Shown: positions 1 to 6,276, counted from the first letter of the stretch. The stretch is DNA of 11,759 bases from Actinomycetota bacterium (GCA_018895315.1 JAHIOK010000046.1:1-11759); one strand, 5' to 3'. Numbers and translations are program-made. The notes: generated by a model from the sequence alone, not told the origin.

Positions 1-83
1 AGAGCGCGATCCGGCTTCTGAGGGTCGATCGGCCAGCGCACAGACTGAATCCCGAACCGCTCGGTACCCGCACCCCGCCCCAT
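1..83 (-). CDS. Possible 5' end of a divergent gene, truncated by the window edge
   Basis: On the minus strand an ATG at 83-81 opens a frame that stays open to the edge, giving 27 complete codons. The peptide begins MGRGAGTERFGIQSVRWPID and has a charged, tryptophan-containing composition that could belong to a real protein. Most third positions are G or C. I do not recognise the family. No ribosome binding site and no -10-like box sits in the usual place before this ATG, and a second minus-strand frame starting at 88 is also open. The plus strand in frame with the next gene is open to the edge too, so coding here is uncertain. If real, it is divergent from the SUMF1-domain gene and their promoters overlap. 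Confidence 0.3.
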   Translation of the reverse strand, partial: MGRGAGTERFGIQSVRWPIDPQKPDRA

Positions 84-85
84 GG

Positions 86-91
86 CATACT
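86..91 (+). promoter_or_regulatory. -10-like box of a probable leaderless promoter, SUMF1-domain gene
   Basis: CATACT is followed by exactly six bases (GCGTCG) and then the GTG start at 98. This places a transcription start on or next to the first base of the start codon. There is no Shine-Dalgarno sequence. The -35 region (TCGGTA at 61-66) is weak. The same spacing recurs before several other genes in this window, which supports the reading. Confidence 0.45.
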
Positions 92-97
92 GCGTCG

Positions 98-841
98 GTG
101 ACCGACATCGAGCTGGCCAGAATCGCGGCCGGCACCGTGACATTGCACGACGCGCGGCAGAAGCGTCGGTGGAGCGTCGAGCTCGAGGAATTCGAGATCG
201 GCGTCTTCGCCGTCACCCAGGAACAGCTCGCCGAGATCATCGGCGAGCCCGCGCGGCATCCGCGTCGTCCCGCCACCGACGTGAGCTGGCAGCGCGCGAT
301 CCGCTTCTGCAACGCCGCGTCGGAGTGGGAGGGCCTCGACCCCGCCTACTCATTCGACGGCGAGGTGGTCACCTGGCACGTGGATGCCGACGGATTCCGG
401 CTGCCGACCGAAGCGGAGTGGGAGCACGCCTGCCGTGCCGGTTCGACCGGGCCGCACTATGGTCCGCTCGCAGAGATCGCCTGGACCAGCATCGACGGCG
501 TGACTTCTCCGCAGAACGTCGGCGGCAAGCTGCCGAATCTGAACGGACTCTTCGACACGCTCGGCAACGCGTGGGAATGGTGCTGGGATCATCTGGATCC
601 CGCGCGCTACGACGACTACCGCGTCTTTCGCGGTGGCGGGTTCGCCGATGATGCCTGGAGCGTCCGCGCATCGACCCGGCGCGGCAGCGCTCCGCGCACC
701 ACGCACCAGGACGTCGGATTTCGGGTGGCTCGCGGCGGATTCGACACGAAGGACGCGGCGCAGGGCTGGTCGCTTGCGGCCGACCGCGAGCGTGCTCAGG
801 TCAACGGGCCGCTCCCAATGGGGTGGACGCCGCAGCGCTGA
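98..841 (+). CDS. SUMF1/formylglycine-generating-enzyme-fold protein lacking the catalytic cysteines
   Basis: This 247-residue protein has the conserved SUMF1 (FGE-sulfatase) motifs in order: FEIGVFAVTQ (32-41), the P..DVSWQRAIRFCN block (58-72), GFRLPTEAEWEHACRAG (99-115), GLFDTLGNAWEWCWD (150-164), RVFRGGGF (175-182) and VGFRVAR (206-212). True formylglycine-generating enzymes carry two cysteines between the RGG motif and the final GFR. Here residues 183-206 hold none, so oxidation of a sulfatase cysteine is unlikely. Its own cysteines (71, 112, 162) lie elsewhere. SUMF1-fold proteins without the pair occur in other roles, for example the EgtB-type domain and NirV-like proteins; the role here is unknown. 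GTG at 98 is the first start codon in a frame otherwise open to the window edge, and it matches the natural beginning of the domain. No sulfatase gene is nearby. A zinc-ribbon gene follows on the same strand after 74 nt. Confidence 0.92.
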   Translation: MTDIELARIAAGTVTLHDARQKRRWSVELEEFEIGVFAVTQEQLAEIIGEPARHPRRPATDVSWQRAIRFCNAASEWEGLDPAYSFDGEVVTWHVDADGFRLPTEAEWEHACRAGSTGPHYGPLAEIAWTSIDGVTSPQNVGGKLPNLNGLFDTLGNAWEWCWDHLDPARYDDYRVFRGGGFADDAWSVRASTRRGSAPRTTHQDVGFRVARGGFDTKDAAQGWSLAADRERAQVNGPLPMGWTPQR

Positions 842-876
842 CGACGCGGCGTCCCTCAGACCATGGGAAGCTGGAT

Positions 877-890
877 GCGGTGGGCACCGC
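877..890 (+). other. Small hairpin between the SUMF1-domain and zinc-ribbon genes
   Basis: GCGGTG-GG-CACCGC is a perfect 6-bp inverted repeat around two bases, so about 5 bp with a 4-base loop in RNA. It lies 35 nt after the SUMF1-domain stop and is followed by TTCGG rather than a T tract. It could weaken read-through or be chance in GC-rich DNA. Confidence 0.22.
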
Positions 891-902
891 TTCGGTGTCG
901 CC

Positions 903-909
903 GAAGGGA
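903..909 (+). promoter_or_regulatory. Ribosome binding site that fixes the start of the zinc-ribbon gene
   Basis: GAAGGGA lies six bases before ATG 916. It selects that ATG over the upstream in-frame GTG at 823, which would overlap the end of the previous gene and add 31 residues of unlike composition. It is one of only two clear Shine-Dalgarno sequences in the window. Confidence 0.7.
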
Positions 910-915
910 CTCGTC

Positions 916-1317
916 ATGAAGATCGTCGCCACGTCCGACTGGCGAGATGCCATCGAGTTCGAAACTCCCATGATCGTCGCCGACCTCGTGCCCGGAGAGG
1001 CCACACGCTGCTTCGTCTGCGGCCACGACTCCGCCCCGCGCCCGCGCACCGAGCTGTGGGCGGTCAAGCATCGGCACCCCAACGACCACGGTGGACACGT
1101 GCGGTTCTACTGCCTGGACCACCGCCCCGCTCCCGTTCGGAACGACCCCCCACCCGTGATCACTCCAGCCGCTCGCAGCGCCGCGCGCGAGCGGCGGGCG
1201 GCAGCACCCCGCAAGGCACCCGCCGCTCCCGAGCGCCAGGCACCGGTGTGCCCGACCTGTTTCATCGAGATCCCGCCGACCGGCGTCTGCGGTATGTGCG
1301 GCGAACGCATCGCCTGA
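916..1317 (+). CDS. Small zinc-ribbon protein of unknown function
   Basis: The protein has 133 residues. An N-terminal module (1-70) carries C32-x2-C35 and later C66-x2-H69 after a basic stretch with WAVKHRHP, which looks like one zinc site. A linker at about 71-110 is rich in alanine, proline and arginine and is probably disordered. The C-terminus carries C112-x2-C115 and C125-x2-C128, a classic four-cysteine zinc ribbon. There is no signal peptide or membrane segment, so it should be cytosolic. I have an uncertain memory that automated annotation sometimes labels relatives as glucose-6-phosphate dehydrogenase; nothing in this sequence supports that. The two metal sites and basic linker suggest nucleic-acid or protein binding, but this is inference. 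It may be co-transcribed with the upstream SUMF1-domain gene. Confidence 0.85.
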   Translation: MKIVATSDWRDAIEFETPMIVADLVPGEATRCFVCGHDSAPRPRTELWAVKHRHPNDHGGHVRFYCLDHRPAPVRNDPPPVITPAARSAARERRAAAPRKAPAAPERQAPVCPTCFIEIPPTGVCGMCGERIA

Positions 1318-1365
1318 CGAGCATCCCCACAGGGATCACCCGCGGGTCGCGCGAAGGCCTCGACC

Positions 1366-2055
1366 TCAGCGCAGACGGGTCTGCGAAATCTCCCGCATCA
1401 TGTCGAACACCGCGCCGAACGCGATACCCGCGACCAGGATCGACACGACGAGGCTCAACGCCAAGACGCCCATGGTCGCCCAGAACGGCGCCATCCCCGC
1501 GCCCGTGCGACGCTTCACGACAACCGATCGCCCGATCGGATACACCACATTGAGGAATGCCCACGCCCAGTGGAAAGGCTTCACGATGCCCCGCTGAGCG
1601 AGCTGCCGGTAGTCGCGGTAGGCGAAGAACACGCAGAGCCCGTAGATCACATAGCTCAGCAGGCTGGTGATCAAGTAGAGCGGCCAGAAGCCCGAGCCCA
1701 TCATGCCGGGCATCAGCGGATTGGCGGTCCGTGTCGTCGCCATCGACATCTCGAGGAACGACCGCCAGGGGATGAACGGCAGGAGAAGGATCGGAACGAC
1801 CGGAAGCAGCACGATGAGCCATATCCAGACCGTGTTCCAGGCACCCGGGGCCGCGGGCACGGTCGGTGTCACCGGTTCCGTCGGAGTCGCGGGCACGGTC
1901 GGTGCGGCGGAGGCCGGCGGTTCGACCGGTGTGCCAGCGGATGCCTCGGCCCCGGGCCTCGGCTGCACATGGCCGGTCCAGGCAGCGCCGTCCCAGTAGC
2001 GGATGGACGTGGGATTCCAGGGGTCGTCGTACCAGCCCGGCGCGCTCGTCGTCAT
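1366..2055 (-). CDS. DUF2510-domain multi-pass membrane protein
   Basis: The 229-residue protein begins with a DUF2510 module (about 6-30: PGWYDDPWNPTSIRYWDGAAW, with the conserved Trp/Tyr residues), a short domain common at the N-termini of actinobacterial membrane proteins. A Pro/Thr/Ala-rich linker follows (31-72) with an internal repeat (VPATPTEPVTPT then VPAAP). Hydrophobic segments lie at about 75-96, 124-146 and 191-216, with a weaker one near 161-174, so three or four membrane passes. No enzymatic motif is visible and the function is unknown. The gene is convergent with the zinc-ribbon gene (48 nt between stops) and divergent from the ABC exporter. The ATG at 2055 has no Shine-Dalgarno sequence but a well-placed -10-like box, consistent with leaderless translation. 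Confidence 0.93.
   Translation of the reverse strand: MTTSAPGWYDDPWNPTSIRYWDGAAWTGHVQPRPGAEASAGTPVEPPASAAPTVPATPTEPVTPTVPAAPGAWNTVWIWLIVLLPVVPILLLPFIPWRSFLEMSMATTRTANPLMPGMMGSGFWPLYLITSLLSYVIYGLCVFFAYRDYRQLAQRGIVKPFHWAWAFLNVVYPIGRSVVVKRRTGAGMAPFWATMGVLALSLVVSILVAGIAFGAVFDMMREISQTRLR
1852..1904 (-). repeat. Pair of 17-bp direct repeats inside the DUF2510 linker
   Basis: CGCGGGCACGGTCGGTG occurs at 1852-1868 and again at 1888-1904, offset 36 bases. The offset equals 12 codons, so the repeat keeps frame and encodes the repeated VPA-type linker segment. It looks like a small coding duplication in a low-complexity linker that could vary in copy number between strains. Confidence 0.7.
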
Positions 2056-2061
2056 ACGCCG

Positions 2062-2067
2062 ATCCTA
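2062..2067 (-). promoter_or_regulatory. -10-like box of a probable leaderless promoter, DUF2510 gene
   Basis: On the minus strand TAGGAT is followed by six bases (CGGCGT) and then ATG 2055. It fits the TANNNT consensus at the spacing expected when transcription begins at the start codon. No convincing -35 hexamer lies 16-18 bases upstream. Confidence 0.55.
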
Positions 2068-2114
2068 AAACGCCTACCTATCGAAGAGCAGAGCACCCTC
2101 GAGTGCATTTCGCT

Positions 2115-2147
2115 CCGACCCCGGAGTCGCGGTCGGCGCCGTCGACC
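2115..2147. promoter_or_regulatory. Inverted repeats between divergent promoters, possible operator
   Basis: CCGACC (2115-2120) and GGTCGG (2131-2136) form a 6-bp inverted repeat with a 10-base spacer. The GGTCG half also pairs with CGACC at 2143-2147. The pair lies between the DUF2510 and exporter promoters, where a repressor of the exporter could bind. No regulator gene is adjacent and the half-sites are GC-rich, so chance is possible. Confidence 0.25.
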
Positions 2148-2161
2148 GGGACGTCCGGCCC

Positions 2162-2190
2162 TTCACGACGCCCCCAGCCCGGCGTAACGT
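2162..2190 (+). promoter_or_regulatory. Promoter of the ABC exporter operon, probably leaderless
   Basis: TTCACG (2162-2167; four of six against TTGACA) and TAACGT (2185-2190; fits TANNNT) are separated by 17 bases. Seven bases then lead to ATG 2198, and no Shine-Dalgarno sequence is present. This is the best two-part promoter in the window. Confidence 0.6.
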
Positions 2191-2197
2191 CAACGCC

Positions 2198-3136
2198 ATG
2201 TCGTCCATCATCCGTGCCCGAGAACTCGTGAAGCGCTACGGCTCCGTGCGGGCCCTCGACGGCCTCGATCTCGAGGTGCAGACCGGTGAGGTGCACGGAT
2301 TCCTCGGGCCGAACGGCGCCGGCAAGTCCACCGCGATCCGCATCATGCTCGGGCTCGCACGCGCGACGTCGGGTGAGGTATCCGTCTTCGGTGCCGACCC
2401 GTGGCGGTCGGCCGCAGACGTGCACCGCCGGCTCGCGTCCGTGCCCGGCGATGTCAGCATCTGGCCCAATCTCTCGGGGGGCGAGACGATCGACGTCCTC
2501 GCACGGCTGCGCGGCGCGCCCGCCCGTGATCCGGCCTACCTCGAGAGCAAGGATCGCCTGATGCAGGCCTTCCAATTCGATCCGCGCACCCAGGGGCGCG
2601 CCTACTCGAAGGGCAATCGGCAGAAAGTCGCGCTGATCGCCGCGTTCGCGGTGCCCGCCGAGCTCTACCTCCTCGACGAGCCCACGAGCGGGCTCGACCC
2701 GCTGATGGAGGTCGTCTTCCGACGCGAGATCGCACGGGTCCGGGATGCCGGCGCCACCGTGCTGCTCTCCAGCCACATCCTCTCGGAGGTGGAGCTGCTG
2801 TGCGATCGCGTCAGCATCATCCGCGCCGGCCGGATCGCCGAGACAGGAACACTCGCGGACCTCCGCCACCTCACGCGCACCGAGGTGTCCTTCGAGGCGA
2901 CGGATGCAGAGCCGGCGGCCGGAATCCCGGGCGCGCACGATGCCACCTACGCCGAGGGGCGCGTCCGGTTCACCGTTGACACCGACCGGGTCACCGCCAC
3001 ACTGCCCGAGCTGGCCCGGCGCGGGGTCATAGGGCTGCGCATCGAACCACCGTCGCTCGAAGAGCTCTTCCTCCGCCATTATGGCGACGACATCCGGAAC
3101 AACGAGAACACCGACCGCGCCTCGGACTCGGCGTGA
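2198..3136 (+). CDS. ABC exporter ATP-binding subunit (CcmA/COG1131 type)
   Basis: This 312-residue nucleotide-binding subunit hydrolyses ATP to drive the membrane partner encoded next. Visible motifs are Walker A GPNGAGKST (37-45), an ABC signature YSKGNRQK (136-143) in place of the usual LSGGQ, Walker B LYLLDE (156-161) with catalytic E161, the D-loop SGLDP (164-168) and the switch histidine H193 in SSHIL. The Q-loop position reads VPGDVSIWPNLSGGE (82-96), with no glutamine where VPQ is normal; I recall this pattern from ATPases paired with COG3559 antibiotic-exporter permeases. The C-terminal 90 residues form an accessory domain typical of drug and polyketide exporters. The last four bases overlap the permease start (GTGA), implying translational coupling. 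The substrate cannot be read from the sequence. Confidence 0.97.
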   Translation: MSSIIRARELVKRYGSVRALDGLDLEVQTGEVHGFLGPNGAGKSTAIRIMLGLARATSGEVSVFGADPWRSAADVHRRLASVPGDVSIWPNLSGGETIDVLARLRGAPARDPAYLESKDRLMQAFQFDPRTQGRAYSKGNRQKVALIAAFAVPAELYLLDEPTSGLDPLMEVVFRREIARVRDAGATVLLSSHILSEVELLCDRVSIIRAGRIAETGTLADLRHLTRTEVSFEATDAEPAAGIPGAHDATYAEGRVRFTVDTDRVTATLPELARRGVIGLRIEPPSLEELFLRHYGDDIRNNENTDRASDSA

Positions 3137-4752
3137 ACGGGTTCGTGACACTGCTGGGTCAACGCATCCGCCGCGACCGCTGGCAGCTGCTCCTGTGGAT
3201 CGGCGGCACCGCGATGCTCGCCTACGCCACGGTCGCCGGAGTCCAGCAGTCCTATGGCACGCAGAGCGATCGCGAAGCACTGCTGGCCACGGCGATCGCG
3301 AACCCCGTGATCATGCTGTTCCGCGGGCTTCCGTCGGGAGCCGAGCTCGGCGCATTCATGCTGTTCCTCATCTTCCCGTTCCTCGCGATGCTCGCCGCGT
3401 TCATGAGCACGTTCCTCGCGGTGCGCCACACCCGCGGTGACGAAGAGGTCGGCCGCGCTGAGCTCGTCGCGGCAACGCCGGCGGCCCGCACGACTCCCCT
3501 GCTCACCACCTGTGCGCTCGGAATACTCGCGAACCTCGCGCTGGGCGTGGTCACGTCGGCGGCCTTCGTGACGGCCGGCCTCCCCCTGCTCGGATCGGTG
3601 ATCTCCGGCTTCGGAGCGGGCGCGGTCGGAATCGCGTTTCTCGGCGTCGGATTGGTTGCAGGTCAGGTGATGCGCACGGCGCGGGGCGCGAACACGGCAT
3701 CGGTCTGGATACTGCTGATCTCCTACCTGGTGGCGGGCATCGGCAACGCGCTCGGAACACCGAGCGCCGACCTGCAGCGCATCGAGAGTTCGTGGCTGAC
3801 CTGGCTCTCGCCGTTCGGGTGGGGCGAGAACAGCCGCCCGTTCTCCGACGATGCCGTGTGGCCGCTGCTCCTGTGCATCGCGTTCGGGCTCGTCCTCGGC
3901 GGCGTGGCAGTCGCGGTGCAGTCATCGCGCGATCTCGGCGAAGGCATCGTGCGGCAGCGACGCGGGCGTGAGGATGCCGCAGGCTCTCTCGCAGGTCCGG
4001 TCGCCCTGGTCTGGCGGCTCACTGCGAGCGCGATCATCGGCTGGTGCGTGGGCGGACTGCTGAGCGGACTCCTCGCGACGTCGCTCGCAGGAGTTCTCGC
4101 CGACGCGGCCACGACCCTGCCGTCGGTGCGCGCGATCCTCCAGTCGATCACGGCGAACGGCAGTCTCGATCAGGGGGCCGTGATCATCTTCTTCACCGTG
4201 ATCGGGGTGCTCGCTGCGTGCTGTGCGGTGCAGACGGTGTGCCGTGCTCGCCAGGAGGAGACGCGCGGCACGGCCGAGCCGGCACTCTCGGCAGCCGTCG
4301 ATCGCGTGCGCTGGCTGGCGGGGTACCTGGGGGTCGCGTTCGCCGGGATCGTCGGTGTCTGCGGGTCGGCGGTGATCGGCGCCGCCGTCGGGCTCGCGGC
4401 CTCAGGCGGCGACCCGTCACTGCTGGGCGACGCGCTCGTGGCCGGCGGCGGGCAGGTGGCCGCGGCATCCGTCTTCCTCGTCATCACGGCGCTCGTCTTC
4501 GTTGTCGCGCCGCGCTTCACGATCGCGCTCGGCTGGACGCTCGTGATGATCGGGATGACCCTCGGGCTCTTCGGTCCGCTCTTCGGCTTCCCCGCCTGGC
4601 TCACCGATCTCGCGCCGATCGCGGTCGCACCGACCGTGACCTCGGCCGGTGTCGACGTGCGGGGGCTCTGGTGGCTGGTGGCGGTCGTCGTGGTCGGAGG
4701 TGCGGCGGCCCTCACCCTGATGCGCCGCCGCGAGCTCATGCCCGCAGGCTGA
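3133..4752 (+). CDS. ABC exporter permease, TnrB3/COG3559-like, 12 membrane segments
   Basis: The 539-residue protein is dominated by hydrophobic helices at about 16-38, 72-98, 124-148, 157-178, 187-206, 242-263, 292-322, 347-370, 398-424, 440-460, 464-485 and 511-530. It resembles COG3559 permeases (putative exporters of polyketide antibiotics, named from tetronasin resistance). Two cytosolic loops have a similar pattern: residues 98-125 (RHTRGDEEVGRAELVAATPA) and 371-392 (RARQEETRGTAEPALSAAVD), each after an even-numbered helix, which suggests two six-helix halves. GTG at 3133 overlaps the ATPase stop codon, so the two are made together and presumably assemble in the membrane. The window contains no TetR-type regulator or biosynthetic gene that would suggest a substrate. 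Confidence 0.95.
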   Translation: MNGFVTLLGQRIRRDRWQLLLWIGGTAMLAYATVAGVQQSYGTQSDREALLATAIANPVIMLFRGLPSGAELGAFMLFLIFPFLAMLAAFMSTFLAVRHTRGDEEVGRAELVAATPAARTTPLLTTCALGILANLALGVVTSAAFVTAGLPLLGSVISGFGAGAVGIAFLGVGLVAGQVMRTARGANTASVWILLISYLVAGIGNALGTPSADLQRIESSWLTWLSPFGWGENSRPFSDDAVWPLLLCIAFGLVLGGVAVAVQSSRDLGEGIVRQRRGREDAAGSLAGPVALVWRLTASAIIGWCVGGLLSGLLATSLAGVLADAATTLPSVRAILQSITANGSLDQGAVIIFFTVIGVLAACCAVQTVCRARQEETRGTAEPALSAAVDRVRWLAGYLGVAFAGIVGVCGSAVIGAAVGLAASGGDPSLLGDALVAGGGQVAAASVFLVITALVFVVAPRFTIALGWTLVMIGMTLGLFGPLFGFPAWLTDLAPIAVAPTVTSAGVDVRGLWWLVAVVVVGGAAALTLMRRRELMPAG

Positions 4753-4766
4753 GGGTGGGGGTATCG

Positions 4767-4790
4767 CTCTCTGGTCAGCCGCCGAGAGAG
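4767..4790. terminator. Weak hairpin between convergent stops
   Basis: CTCTCT (4767-4772) pairs with AGAGAG (4785-4790) around a 12-base loop that contains the Nudix stop codon. It sits where a bidirectional terminator would serve the exporter (plus) and the reductase/Nudix operon (minus). The stem is short and no T tract follows on either strand. Confidence 0.3.
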
Positions 4791-5248
4791 TCGAGGGTCG
4801 ACTGCAACAGCGAGAGCGCCGGACGCTGCCCCTTCACGAGGCTCTCGGTCGCGGCATCCAGCGTCATCCACTCGACGCGGTCGACCTCGGGGAACGCCTG
4901 CCGTCGCCCCGAACGGGGCGGCCACTCCAGCTCGAACTCACCGAAGGCCAGTCCCTCGAACGAGAATCCGGTGCCGTCTGCCACGAACACCGTCACCCGC
5001 TTGCCCGATGAATAAGTGAACGTCCCGAGTTCGGCGTAGTCCCGGTCGGGCGCGGGCACGCCGAGCTCTTCCCCGAACTCACGGCGCGCGGCCTCCAGCG
5101 CTGACTCGACCCCGGGGTCGTACTCGCCCTTGGGGATCGACCAGGCGCCGGCATCCTTCTTCGCCCAGAACGGACCGCCCATGTGGGCGATCAGCACTTC
5201 GGGCTCGGGCGTGAGCCGATACAGCAGGATGCCGGCGCTGGTGATCAC
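4775..5248 (-). CDS. Nudix hydrolase (COG4119-like NTP/NDP-X pyrophosphohydrolase)
   Basis: The 157-residue protein starts at GTG 5248 (VITSAGILLYRL), where the domain naturally begins; a longer reading upstream would lie inside the reductase gene. The Nudix box spans 41-64 (GEYDPGV-E-x7-REFGEELGV), with catalytic glutamates in REFGEE (57-61). The first gap is G-x6-E rather than the standard G-x5-E, after IPKGEYD, a variant I associate with COG4119-type members. GGPFWAKKDAGAWS (24-37) is another conserved block of that group. Nudix enzymes cleave nucleoside diphosphates linked to another group; the substrate here is not predictable. The start codon overlaps the reductase stop (GTGA) and no Shine-Dalgarno sequence is visible, so translation is probably coupled. 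Confidence 0.93.
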   Translation of the reverse strand: MITSAGILLYRLTPEPEVLIAHMGGPFWAKKDAGAWSIPKGEYDPGVESALEAARREFGEELGVPAPDRDYAELGTFTYSSGKRVTVFVADGTGFSFEGLAFGEFELEWPPRSGRRQAFPEVDRVEWMTLDAATESLVKGQRPALSLLQSTLDSLGG

Positions 5249-6264
5249 GAGAGGCCGGGGCGCCCCTTCGGCGACACCTCGTAGGTCTTCGATGCGTCGG
5301 TGACGGCGACCGAACCCACGGCGTCGTCGATCGCGGCCATCACGGCCGGTTCGAGGACGACACCCGAGGCAGCCACGTTCGATGCGATCTGCTCCGGGCG
5401 GGATGCGCCGACCAGTGCGGCGGCGACATTCGGGTTCTGCAGCACCCACGCGATCGCGAGCTGCGGCATCGTGAGGCTCACTTCGTCGGCGATGGGCTTG
5501 AGCTTCTGCACGGCGGTGAGCACATCGTCACCGAGGAAGCTCTTGATGAAGTTGGCGCCGCTCTTCTCGTCGGTCGCACGCGAGCCCGCGGGCACGGGCT
5601 GACCCGGCAGGTACTTGCCGCTCAGCACGCCCTGGGCCATCGGTGACCAGACGATCTGCGAAATGCCGAGCTCTTCGGAGGCCGGGACGACCTTCTCTTC
5701 GATGACCCGCCAGAGCATCGAGTACTGCGGCTGGTTCGAGATGAACGGCACATGCAGCTCTTTCGCCAGCGCCGCGCCTTCACGCAGCTGCTCGGCCGTC
5801 CACTCCGATACACCTATGTAGAGCGCCTTGCCCTGGCGCACGATGTCGGCGAAGGCCTGGAAGGTCTCTTCGAGGGGGGTCTCGTGGTCGAACCGGTGGG
5901 CCTGGTAGAGGTCGACGTAGTCGGTGCCGAGACGCTTCAGCGAGCCGTTGATGCCCTCGAAGATGTGCTTGCGGCTGAGGCCGGCGTCATTCGGACCCTT
6001 CGGGCCGATGGGCCAGTAGAGCTTCGTGAAAATCTCGAGCGATTCGCGGCGGTGACCGGCGAGAGCCTTGCCGAGGACGATCTCGGCTTCGGTGTTCGCG
6101 TAGGCGTCGGCCGTGTCGAATGTCGTGATGCCGGCATCCAGTGCCGCGTGCACTGTGGCGATCGCCGCGCTGTCGTCGACCTGCGACGCGTGTGTCACCC
6201 AGTTGCCGTACGTGATCTCCGAGACTTTGAGACCGCTGTTGCCGAGATACCGATAATTGACCAT
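5245..6264 (-). CDS. Aldo/keto reductase, K+-channel beta-subunit-like subfamily
   Basis: The 339-residue cytosolic enzyme should reduce aldehydes or ketones with NADPH. It shows the (beta/alpha)8 family markers: YRYLGNSGLKVSEITYG (4-20), the tetrad residues D50, Y55, K81 and H123, the GFNTP-like binding stretch around SNQPQYSM (176-183), WSPMAQGVLSGKY (206-218), and the NADP-binding end GASRPEQIASN (286-296). Length and motifs match the AKR6 group (potassium-channel beta subunits and bacterial relatives such as YghZ), although no channel gene is present. It heads a two-gene unit with the Nudix hydrolase. The bases directly before ATG read GGAGGA with no spacer, too close for a normal Shine-Dalgarno site. 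A TAGCGT box six bases before ATG favours a leaderless transcript. Confidence 0.97.
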   Translation of the reverse strand: MVNYRYLGNSGLKVSEITYGNWVTHASQVDDSAAIATVHAALDAGITTFDTADAYANTEAEIVLGKALAGHRRESLEIFTKLYWPIGPKGPNDAGLSRKHIFEGINGSLKRLGTDYVDLYQAHRFDHETPLEETFQAFADIVRQGKALYIGVSEWTAEQLREGAALAKELHVPFISNQPQYSMLWRVIEEKVVPASEELGISQIVWSPMAQGVLSGKYLPGQPVPAGSRATDEKSGANFIKSFLGDDVLTAVQKLKPIADEVSLTMPQLAIAWVLQNPNVAAALVGASRPEQIASNVAASGVVLEPAVMAAIDDAVGSVAVTDASKTYEVSPKGRPGLS

Positions 6265-6270
6265 TCCTCC

Positions 6271-6276
6271 ACGCTA
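6271..6276 (-). promoter_or_regulatory. -10-like box of a probable leaderless promoter, reductase/Nudix operon
   Basis: On the minus strand TAGCGT is followed by GGAGGA and then ATG 6264. The -10 spacing matches the other leaderless candidates. The purine-rich spacer resembles a Shine-Dalgarno sequence but abuts the ATG. No good -35 is visible. Confidence 0.5.

Noticed and set aside
82..651. A 189-codon plus-strand frame beginning at ATG 82
   Set aside because: It overlaps the SUMF1-domain gene in another frame and gives an Arg-rich translation without motifs.
98..841. The SUMF1-domain gene as a sulfatase-modifying enzyme
   Set aside because: Both catalytic cysteines are missing from the expected strand and no sulfatase is encoded in the window.
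823..915. A 31-residue N-terminal extension of the zinc-ribbon protein from GTG 823
   Set aside because: It overlaps the previous gene and lacks a ribosome binding site, whereas ATG 916 has GAAGGGA at ideal spacing.
1338..1347. The palindrome ACCCGCGGGT between the convergent zinc-ribbon and DUF2510 genes as a terminator
   Set aside because: There is no loop and no T tract, and short GC palindromes are common at this base composition.
2078..3280. A 400-codon minus-strand open frame
   Set aside because: It is antisense to the ABC ATPase gene, which has all its catalytic motifs; the translation is low-complexity.
5249..5449. An N-terminal extension of the Nudix protein
   Set aside because: It overlaps the end of the reductase gene, is Arg-rich, and would precede the natural domain start; the GTGA overlap start is more convincing.
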